Source of the DNA: Hysterangium stoloniferum
Lineage: Eukaryota > Basidiomycota > Agaricomycetes > Hysterangiales > Hysterangiaceae
Length of the DNA: 64,000 nt
NCBI GenBank assembly: GCA_015178975.1
Contig: WHVD01000038.1
Location: 372,001-436,000 of the forward strand
Reading direction: 5' to 3'
The notes below the pieces were generated by a model that was not told the DNA's origin, searched no databases, and saw only the letters and a list, made by a program, of their open reading frames with translations. The translations under genes and the position numbers were made by a program. Shown here one piece after another: positions 45,251 through 54,772 of the stretch; the first letter of the stretch is position 1, and every line of letters starts with the position of its first letter.

Positions 45251-46573
45251 ATGTCAGCTGTAAAGAAGTCCCCCGTTGCAAGGAAGAAAGCTGCTGCTGC
45301 TTCCCATCCTCCCTTTGCGGACATGATCAAGGTGACACATCTCTCAACGTTTTGCGTTTATACCCCCTGTATTACAAGTAAACACAATTCGGTGCTTGAA
45401 TGATAGCTACATTCCGTCTTCATCCTCACGTCATCGTCGTTGTCACCTTATCTTACTGCTTTTTCCTTCTTCTAAACTCTGCATTCCGTATTCTCGTGCT
45501 AAACTCGGTGCTCTCTCGCTTAGGAATGTATCGTAGCACATCCTGGTGAAGCCCGCGCTGGTGTTAGTCGCCCCACAATCAAGAAGTACGCCGTCTTCAT
45601 TCTGATGTCATCCAGAATGTCTTAATTGACGTTTAAAAAGATTCTTAGAGACGCGATATCGTCTTGATATTTCTGCTAGTGCCGTTACCAACATTAACCG
45701 GGCAATTGCACATGGCGCCGAGAAAGGTCTATTCGTTCTACCGAAGGGTACGTCCGAGTGACGCCTCAAAAGGTTCGTTCTACCTATCTCTGATCATCCC
45801 AATCCAGGACCTTCAGGAAAGGTAAAGCTAGCTCCTAAGGCTCGCTCAGATGCTGGCAAAGAGGTAATGTCCTACACTATGCGTTTCAACGCAGTCGTCT
45901 CAAACCTGGCCATCGTCAGAATGCTGCACCTACGCCCGTCGCCGCGAAAGCGAAGGCTAGCAAGAAGCCAGTGGCAGAGAAAAAATCTGCTAATAAGCCG
46001 GCAAAGAAGACAGCCACCGCAGCAGCTCGTTCAAAGAAACCTGCTACCGCAGCCAAGAGGGCATCGGGTACTAAGAAGGTAGATGACCTTAAGCATGGCT
46101 ATTCACTAGTTTGACATTGCTCTAGACCGCGACAACATCTGCGAAGAAGGTAGGCAGCTGATCTCCTTTATCTGATGCTGTCACTAACATGGCAATTACT
46201 AGACTGCCAAGCCTAGTGCCAAGCCTAGTGCCAGATCCACCAAATCCACTTCCAGACCCGGGAAACCAGTAAAAAAAGCAACCAGCACAGTCAAGAAAAC
46301 CACGAAGCCTACTGCAACTAAGAAGGCTGCGGCAAAGCGCGCTCCCGCTAAGAAGGTATGCTCCCTGCCCCACCGCCATTCCACCCAACCACTAACCCTC
46401 TCATTGTAGACTCTCACCGGTACGTCTGCAAACAAGCCCAAGGCTTCAACAACAAAGACAAAGGCTCCTGTAAAGAAGGCTGCGGCACCACCGAAGCGCA
46501 AGGTTTGTTCCTCAGGTCACAGTTAATCGTCATAACATCTAATCTTCTTCAGGCCCCAAAAAAGCGCGTATGA
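45251..46573 (+). CDS. Linker histone H1, copy B
   Basis: Exon 1 encodes MSAVKKSPVARKKAAAASHP and PFADMIK. Exon 2 gives ECIVAHPGEARAGVSRPTIK, then YATRYRLDIS, NINRAIAHGAEKGLFVLPKG and GPSGKVKLAPKARSDAGKE. Short exons then encode a very Lys/Ala/Thr-rich tail, ending PKKRV. The H15 domain is clearly related to copy A (shared HPPFAD, GVSR.TIKK, NINR.IA.GAEKG.FVLPKG) but has diverged, and its tail is longer. The acceptor before TRYRLD was placed by frame (CTTAGAG). Two different H1 variants in one genome are plausible but uncommon in fungi. Confidence 0.92.
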
Positions 46574-46786
46574 TCACTTACATTATTTTTTCTGTGTTTT
46601 CGTATTCTTGGTTTCTGTTGTCTCGACGTGCTTCAGTGTATGCCACATGCTCTATCGCCACATGCCACATGCCCCTTCCCTGTGTCGTATCGTCGCTGTT
46701 TAGTCTCTCGATTTGTCCTCTGTTTGTATGTACCGGTACAAGATACGTTCAATGTCCCAATGTCTAGTTTGTCAAGTAAGAAGTTT

Positions 46787-47535
46787 TTATGTCTGCAGTC
46801 TTTCATCATGTTTCGTGGTGGGTTCAATCCACACTGCCTATTCATTATACATATTAGACAATATGGTGACAAAACGGTGTAGCAGCAGACCTCCATCGTG
46901 ATTCTCTCCGCCCCATTGTCTGAATTCACACTTCGCACCACTGTTCCTTCAGCGATGCTAGGAGAGTTCACAAATCGAACCAGATCATTCAATACCGAAA
47001 CATCAATTGTATAGCGGGTTGCGAGCTGTCCCAGATCGGGCGGCGCAACGATGTGTTTCCGGTCTTCGAGAAGATTTGACAGGGCGCCAGCTCCCAGATG
47101 ATTGAGCACGGGCCTCGACGACGCGGCCTGCTGCTCCGAAATATCTCGAGCACGATACATGTCCACGACCTGGTTTGCCTGTCAAGAGCGCAGTCAACTC
47201 AGCCCCCAGATTGGATAGTGAGACCGCCACGATGGCTTACGGCGCGGATGGTCGGTGATCCCGGGGGTACTTTCACCTGACCTATTACCCTCAAGTTGGC
47301 TAACAGTTGGGGATCTTTCCCATCTGCTTCAATAACTGCGAGACGTCTAATTATTATCAGTTGGACAGGGGCTGGTTGGACGACGAATCTCACCATGATC
47401 TTTGGTTGAGCGAAACGGTGGTGGCGAACGAAATGGTGCATTGCTACTTCCTGGTGTAGAACCATCATACTTTACCGCAGATCTGGCCGCCTTCGTAGGA
47501 AGACTCCGGCCAACCTTGGACGCTGAGCCACCCAT
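46787..47535 (-). CDS. Conserved fungal protein with N-myristoylation motif, function unknown
   Basis: Four exons starting MGGSASKVGRSLPTKAAR give about 180 residues. Gly2 and Ser6 fit the N-myristoyltransferase consensus MGxxxS, with Lys7 favouring membrane attachment. Exon 2 continues VIEADGKDPQLLANLRVIGQ, exon 3 starts ANQVVDMYRARDISEQQ, then LSNLLEDRKH and ATRYTIDVSVLNDLVRFVN. A last intron (donor GTCTGC after ITMEG-type codons, near 46900) gives the ending AVWIEPTTKHDERLQT, closer to homologues as I remember them than read-through to 46633. I know of no biochemical role. It ends 214 bp from the H1 copy B stop. Confidence 0.7.
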
Positions 47536-47832
47536 AATATTTTTTGAGTAATGAATGTGGCAGACGTGACAAAGGAAATGTCACACGTTCATAGAACAGG
47601 GCATCAACTTCTCTGTATTTCACTAAGAGTACAAATACTTAAAGCAAGGGTAAGAAAACAAGAACGGTGCGCTTTTGCGGCCGATAGCTGGAGATACGAC
47701 GTAACAACCCACGATATTGTTAGTTAAAGGGAGCGTGCGTGCAGGAAAGGATATGGATAAGAACAGTCATAAGAAAGCAATGAGAGATTTGTGTGAACGA
47801 GTGGCAATCATTATCATGTCGTGAATATATAT

Positions 47833-50800
47833 TTAATTGTGGAAGGTGGCCCCGACGTTCTGGGGATTTTGTCCACCGAACACTTGATACATGTACGCAT
47901 TATAAAGATGGGGGGGAATGGCGTTTTGTGGCACCCCATATTGGCCTTGATTCATTCCCATAGCAGCTCCAGCCTGAGCAAGACTCGGCGCTTGTGTATT
48001 GTATTGCAATCCACTGATGGGCGCGGGGGAGGCGTTCGCCGCAGCGCGTCGAGTGGTATTACGGGCCCCAGGTAGAGGGCCACCAGTAAATTCTGGGGAA
48101 CGCAAAGAGAACGGATTAAATGGGTCGCTAGTGGGTGAGAAGGCAGCGGCCGATGGTGCAGCCGACGACCGCATGCGGTTGGTATTCTGCCCATAGCTAG
48201 GGTTAATCTGTAGCTGGGGGGGACCATTCTGGGGAGAAGAAGGTGCGACCATCTGGCCGCCAGGACTACCAACTTGCATCTGCAGCGCTGCCATCATGCT
48301 TGCGAGTGACGGATCAGGTCCACCGTAACCCACGGGTGACATACCGAAGCTGCTTGTCGGGGGTAACGACTTTTGTTTTATGGGCTGTGGGATGTTTGTT
48401 GAATACTGAGGTTGGAAGTTCGGAATCGGCAGTCCAACTTCTTCAATGAGGCGACGGTATGCCTGTGTTGCAACAACTTTTAACTCGATCAAGACTCTCT
48501 TTGTGGCTTCAAGGAAAGCAGGTCTTTCGGCCTGATCAATGAATGTGCTCGTCAACACTTTATGAACAACCGCGACGCCGTTGACTTGATCCCCCAATAC
48601 ATCAGTCAAAACATGGTCGTTTGGAGAATTGAAGAGAGCTTGTACTATCTCTTTGGAGGCCTCCGGTTCCACCTTCTGATTGACGATCCTTAGGACAGTC
48701 AACGACGCGAGCTTGTGAGTGCACAAATGCGACAGGTGAGGTGTGAACCGTGGTGCCAAAAGCTTGTAACGTGCAGGAAAACCAGATGTGTCCAATAACC
48801 AGGTAAGCAGTAATGCACCGTTGGGGTTTGTCGCCAGTGGAATGGAGTTGAGGATTACTGCGGTCGCAAGGCGGCGCTGCAAATAGGCGTCAGGCACTAC
48901 GAGACAAAAACAAATGAGGAGTCGTACCTGCTGGCTCATTGTTACATGGGGATTTTCCAGACAGGCTCTGACACTCCGAGCACCAAATCGACCTTGTGCC
49001 ACTTCCCAAAGACGGTCGATCATGGCGTCGAAAACAAATTCATTAGCAGGTGCGCCAAAACGCAGACAGCATCTATAAAGAAAGCTTAGAAAACATAAGG
49101 TGTCAAAGATGTGAAAACGCACTGCACAACGTAATTGCCAAATTGATCGAGCAACAAAGGCGGTGCATATGGTCTCAAGTTTTGGGCAATCAAACTCATT
49201 TCTTCCGGAGAAGAAACGCACTCTATTATTTTTTGGGCCGCCCAAGTTCCATTCTTATGAATGCCAATTGCCGCAAGATGCGGCGCGATGCGCTCAAGCA
49301 TAGCGTATCTAGGACCATCGGAGCATTTCTCAAAAAGCTTTTGTACAACCTAAAAGATGGTATCAGCATGAGGGAAACATCCCCTTTTCGCAAGAAAATC
49401 TCACAGTATTTCCCAACCAGTCAGCAGCCAGATCGACAATCTCGCCGTCTAAAAAGTCCTTGGCAACCTCGTCGACTTCCTCACCAGTCATTCCATTAGA
49501 GTCAAGTCTCTTTCGCAATTCCCTCAGTTTAGAGGCATCCCAGCGCCTGCTCTGTTGTCTGTCTGCAACAGCCGGAATGGTAGTATAGTACATGGTAGGC
49601 GGCCGGAAATCTGCACGCAAGGTTAACTAGCTGTAACTCACTGTTAGATTGCGCTACTCACCAGAAAGTGCCTGTATATCCGCTTCAGCGTCCGCCGCTC
49701 CCTTCGTAATTTCCTTCATTATCATTTGCTGTTCCGTGATTGACGCTGTCCAACCTCCTTGTTTAGGGACTGAATCAGCTTGATTAACACCATTATGTGT
49801 TCCCTGTCCGATCATACTAAGCAACAAGTTGGAGCGATAATTTTCCACAGCTCCGCCTAGAACTTGCTGATCAGCAGGAATAGTCGACGCTCCTTTGACA
49901 CTGCGAAGTGCATGGATAGTAGCGCCAACACTAAGGTCGCCAACGCCCTGAACACCAACACCGATCATCTCCTCCGGAGTTTGATTCTCAGAAGCACCCT
50001 TTACGGGAACTTTTGCAAACCCAATTCGGATGGCACCGACGTCACTCCCGAGAACATCACGGCCGTTCAAGGCTTTACGAGCCCTAACCGCATCGTCCAA
50101 ACGCTCGAAATTAACTAGAATAAAATATCGTCACATCCAATTGTACAAGGGTATTAGTCAACGTACTGAAACCGCAATTTTTATGTGTTAGAACCCTAGC
50201 AGATTCAATAGGCCCATAGGGGCTAAAAACACTCAAAATAGTAGCAGGCGTTGTGGTCGAAGGAATGGAACCAATCCATAGTGCTCTTGTAGGAGTGGAT
50301 TGTAATTGAGCATCCATACCGCCAGGACTATTAGGTCCACCTGGAGAAGGTCTCGCACCACCGGAGGTGCTCGGGGAAACGATACCACCTGGTGACATGA
50401 TACCTTTTGCCGGAGCGACAGGGGCGCTATCGGCCTTGCCAAAACCGATACGAACGGTCTGGCCATTTTGCATGCCTATGTTACCTCCTAGTCGGTTCAG
50501 TACGTCCTCCTTGGCACGGATGGCATCCGCTTGTTCCACAAAGTTGACGAATCCGCATTCCTAAGACATAATAAACTCGTGTCAATCATCAAAATATCCC
50601 AACTAACCTTTTCAGGAAGTAGTCTCAAACTCTCTATGGCGCCGTATGATGCGAAAACATGTATTAATGCTTCTCCCGTCATGGTAGAATCCAAATTACC
50701 AATCCACAGCGACCTAGACGGGGTCTGAATCTGGCCAGCTGGCGTGTCAGTCTTGGGGGACGATGCACGAGCGGAGAGGGGACCTCCAGGGCTCATATAC

Positions 50801-52096
50801 GAGTTTTGCCGCTCAGTGCTGCCGTAACGGACAGTAGAGGATACGGCAGTTCGACCCATCTGAAGCTTTGTTGGTTGAGAGGGGTGGGAGCCAGGAACCA
50901 TACTGCCAGCAGAAGCCAGAGCAGTGGGAGATGCAATTAGATCTCCATACATGCCGCCCTCGCCGCTTGCGGTTGCACGGCGCAAGGGTGCGTTACGTGC
51001 GGCATCATCTAGATTTGCAGCGGAAACTGCGCGAGGGCGGTTCGCAGAAAGATGGGGAGCCTGGTTGAATCCTTTGTTGATCAGCGATTGTGGATAGAAG
51101 CCAGATCCTTGAGCCAAAGATGCTTCGTAGTCTATATTTTGCTGAGACTCGTAATGTTCGCTCATCTCTTCTTCTTCACCTCGAGTTGGCGGTAGCATTG
51201 TCCCCGTTGTCCTGCTGCGGTAGGGGTTTGAAACGGTATTGGCACGAATGCGAGAAGGATTTGCAAGGCTGCCAGCAATTGCGGCCTGGGCCTGGTTGCG
51301 AAGCTCAGACACGGTTACTGGCGGCGGGGGACGGCCGAAGTCATCGAGACCAAGATAATCAAGGGTATGAACGTCGAATTCTTCACCAACGACAGAGTCC
51401 ATAGACGTGGTGGACCGAATTTCATCTAAGGTGGGAATAGTACTCCCACGGGAATTGGTAAGCCAAGAGGAAGAAAAGATGGAAGGGCCAAACGCATTGC
51501 TCAAGCCACTAGATGGTAACGTAAGTGATCCTGAGCGGAGTCGACTATTGCGTTCGGACGCGACCGAGGAGGAAGAGATAGAAGCCGAATGACGAAGACC
51601 TGGACGGGTGGTGGGACTAGCAGCCACCGGGGATGAAAGTTGAGAATACGAGTCCCCATCATACACAGGGGATGCTGGGGTACTCTCTAGCGTGGATGCA
51701 AAGCGTTGGGCGGCGAGTGAAACATTAGACGGCAAGGTACCCGCCCTTGCTCTCCTGAAATTTTGAGGGTAATTGGTCGGCGGAAGCGGAGACTCATTCT
51801 CCCTAGGACCTGTCACAGAGGTATTCGGCGGTGTCTCGCCCGACGGCGACCCACCCTGCGCAAGGACACGTAAGGCTGGAGGTCGATAATGTCCGGGAGT
51901 TCCAGGGAGACCTTGCTCTGCCTGAATTTCCCTCGCACTTTAGAAGGCAAGCGGACAGAAGGGTAAGCAAGCAGTGATTGACAAGGCACGGGGCAGGTAC
52001 TCACCGCTTTGCGAAGGCAGCAGAGGGGGCGGGTGGGGGAGTTTTACCTGATGGAGCCCTAGGGTAAGAGGCCTGGTCGTTGGCAGAAAGGGACAT
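47833..52096 (-). CDS. Pumilio-family (PUF) RNA-binding protein with two RRMs
   Basis: The protein starts MSLSANDQASYPRAPSGK (52096) and has a long Ser/Pro-rich, probably disordered N-terminus. RRM1 (about 50745-50590) has RSLWIGNLDSTMTGEALIHV and the second RRM (about 50300-50030) RALWIGSIPSTTTPATILSV, with GFVNFERLDDAVRA. The PUF repeats follow from about 49500 to 48430: repeats such as FGARSVRACLENPHVTMSQ, NPNGALLLTWLLDTSGFP and DQVNGVAVVHKVL. The C-terminal part is Gln/Pro/Gly-rich, ending GGQNPQNVGATFHN. This RRM plus PUF layout is that of yeast Jsn1/Puf2, which bind mRNAs encoding membrane and mitochondrial proteins. About seven short introns. All intact. Confidence 0.93.
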
Positions 52097-53000
52097 GATA
52101 GAAATAAAAGGATTAGGTATTACGAATGTGAAGCTGCACAACGTAGTACGCCAGCGAGGACTATGCGACGAATATGGGGGATAGAAGATGAGCTGGCCAG
52201 TGCGCGGGACCGGACGAGCGTCGCAAAGTGGTGATGGGTTCCAAAGAGCGCCCGAAAAGATTTTAAGCGGACAAGATGGAGTACTTGTTAAAAGAGATCA
52301 ATGAGTAAAAGAAATACTGGTACTAGTTGGCTGTCTGAGCGTAAGTCGCCAAACAGCAAAGAGGAGAAATGGGTCAAAACTGAGGGAGACGCCGTGGGAA
52401 GACCGAGCGTCTAACGAGGTCAAGCAGTGAGACGCCTACAAGACAGGCCACAAATTATAATAACTATACGAACTGAGCTTCCCACTCTGTCTATTTCGAC
52501 GATCGATTATGATCTACGATTAGATATGACCGTACGAGCAGATTTCCCAGATTATCGAAATAACCAAGTAAAATGAGCCATGTTAGTGGGCGAGCACTGG
52601 TTCAAATATCTCACAGTCACGCTCAGCTTGTTCATACATTAAATATACACATATTCTGATCTCTTTCCTCCTTCTGATCTCTCGTAAAGCTGAGTCGCAC
52701 GTGACCCATGTTACAGCATTTTACTGCATATCTACTCGATGCCAGAAATCACGCCCGCCTTCACAGAGGTGATCCATCATGCAGTAATCGCCAACAAGTG
52801 TCACTGACTCTCTTCACTAGATCTTTGAGATCCGAAAAGTCAATAAGCATCCTCTCAGAGCAAATACTTCGTTCAAGGATGCCAGTCTCCCTGGTCTCAT
52901 ATCTTGCACGATGCCTTTCTGTCAGTGCTAATAATCAATACCTTTACCCGATGTTAATACTAATGTACCTTTACCCGAATCCTCACTGGCGCATAACCAG
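52097..53000. other. Intergenic region, PUF gene promoter and possible 5' part of the CNH gene
   Basis: About 900 bp. It must hold the PUF promoter and the start of the CNH-domain gene. CACGTGAC at 52698-52705. The acceptor for the first clear CNH exon is at 52999-53000, and ATG CCT TTC at 52910 could be a minimal first exon. I cannot find DH or PH domain exons here. Confidence 0.4.
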
Positions 53001-54354
53001 CTCTGGCTGACCGCCGATCCCTAGTGGCAATAGGCTGCTCCGAGGGCATTTGGGTCGTAGATTCGAGTAACCCCGACCGTGCGCTGTCCAATAGAAGCCG
53101 TTCCTTCTGTTTGTTCATCAATATGCTCATCCAGTCCTGCACCATGTTTTGGATATAAAGGGGACCACAGAGTTTGCAGTCATTGAAGAATATCGCATCC
53201 TCCTCGTTTTAGCTAACAAAGTAAGAAGCGCTTTTCTCCCAACTGCATATATTATAGACTTTGTCACCCAGGCATTACATTGCCTTAGTCTGGACGCTTT
53301 AGACCCGTCAAGTCCCCTGAAGAGGGTCCCACAGAAATTATCAATCCCTACAAATATCGATTTGTTCCGGGTCGGTATATATAAAGATTCCCTGGTTATA
53401 ATCCATAAGATAACCCGAGGCGTGGGTCTTGTTATTCATCGTATAGTCTCTATATCAATTTATGACCAACGGACAGATTGAAGGTGTTTTTACGATGCTT
53501 GAACCAATATGTGAAGAGCCTCCTCCAGAGAGCGTGGATCCAATAGTAGTAAACCTGGGTGACGGGCGGGTATTACATTTCAAAGAGCGTAAAGTAGGTC
53601 AAAGTTCCAGCTTCGTTTAATCATATCGTCAACTTGCGCTACTTCAGTCGTTTTTCCTTCCAGAGGCGTCGGATGGCATTACCTTTCTCAAGGGAAAACT
53701 AGCCATCTCTCATACGCGTGGCTTCGAAATCCTGGATCTGGACAAGTAAGCGGTTCCTCCCCGTCACTACACAATAATGTTGCAACAGGTATCCCGCAGT
53801 GCAAAGTCCCTCACCGTTCCAGACAAAGATAGTTTCCAAATGAATGCGCTCTATAAGCGGTGCAGGGCAAGCAGGGCACTGCATCTGTCTTATAGCGCAG
53901 ACCCCGGGTTTCTGCTTTGTTATGACAGTACGTGCGGCATCTCCCCGATCGACATATGCACATGTAGTCTCACTCTTCCCTAGCGTTCGGCGTCCTCGTC
54001 GACCGATTCGGGCAGCCCGTCGCTGGTGAAGACAGCATCATCGAGTGGCATGGGACCGTCTCCGCTGTTGTACCCATCGCCCCATACATAGTCCTGTTCA
54101 AAGCGCGTTCAATAGAAATAAGAGATGGGTCCACTGGACGCCTCGAACAGGTCATATTCGGTAACGGGATGTACTGTTCGTGGCAGGGGCCAGGGGCGGT
54201 GCGAGGAGGACTAAATGAAGATCATCTTGTTCCAGAGTTAGAGCATGAGCGGAGCCGCATTCAGGTTGTAATGAATGCGCCGCATGGAATGGGTTCCAAG
54301 GAGGTGGCTCAACATGTGTATGACCTTGTTCTCAAAAAATCTGACGAACAATGA
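53001..54354 (+). CDS. CNH (citron homology) domain protein, no DH/PH visible
   Basis: Six or seven exons splice in frame: ADRRSLVAIGCSEGIWVVDS, HHVLDIKGTTEFAVIEEYRI, LLVLANK, ALHCLSLDALDPSSP, LFRVGIYKDSLVIIHKIT, FLPEASDGITFLKGKLAISH, TRGFEILDLD, FQMNALYKRC, GFLLCYD, FGVLVDRFGQPVAGEDSIIE and YIVLFKARSIEIRDGSTGRL. This order covers the complete CNH beta-propeller found at the C-terminus of Rom1/2-type RhoGEFs and some kinases, where it binds small GTPases. The end GSKEVAQHVYDLVLKKSDEQ is short. There is no room for DH and PH domains upstream, since the PUF gene begins at 52096. The true start is uncertain. Confidence 0.75.
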
Positions 54355-54772
54355 TAATGTGGTAAGTAGGAGCCGTGATGGGCACAGGTTTGGAAAATCC
54401 TAAGGAATGGAGATGTTATACTTGTAATTTGTAGTTATATTGCATTGAATGTATATTCGTAGCAGAAGGACAAGAGCTTTAAAGCTCACACAATCGTACA
54501 GTACAAGTCAAAAAGAAAACGAAAATAGCGTGCAGAATGAACGAAGTTAAAGGAAGGATAGTGCGACGGTTGAGAGATGGCACGGTGTGTAGTATAGTCA
54601 AAAGGGGGAAATATAGAACAGGACGGAGTGGGGAGAATCATTGACATAACAGCAGGCATATCAAGTAAAAGACGGGAAAAAACGTCGTGAGTGATACAAA
54701 TCTAACGGAGCGCGTAAGGTGGGGGGTATTCGTCGTGATGTATAGTTAATTGAGGCCTTTTATATAGTCGGT
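54355..54772. other. Intergenic, 3' ends of CNH gene and APSES-type regulator (convergent)
   Basis: About 420 bp of 3' flanking sequence shared by two convergent genes. No further structure seen. Confidence 0.3.

Noticed and set aside
46633-46900. Read-through end of the myristoylated protein (CCYTVLSPYCLI...)
   Set aside because: Splicing at GTCTGC gives AVWIEPTTKHDERLQT, which fits the conserved end, while the read-through tail is Cys-rich and unlike a protein end.
53095-53213. A frameshift in the CNH gene between EGIWVVDSS and VLDIKGTTEF
   Set aside because: A 56-bp intron (GTGCGC donor, CATCCAG acceptor) restores the frame exactly.
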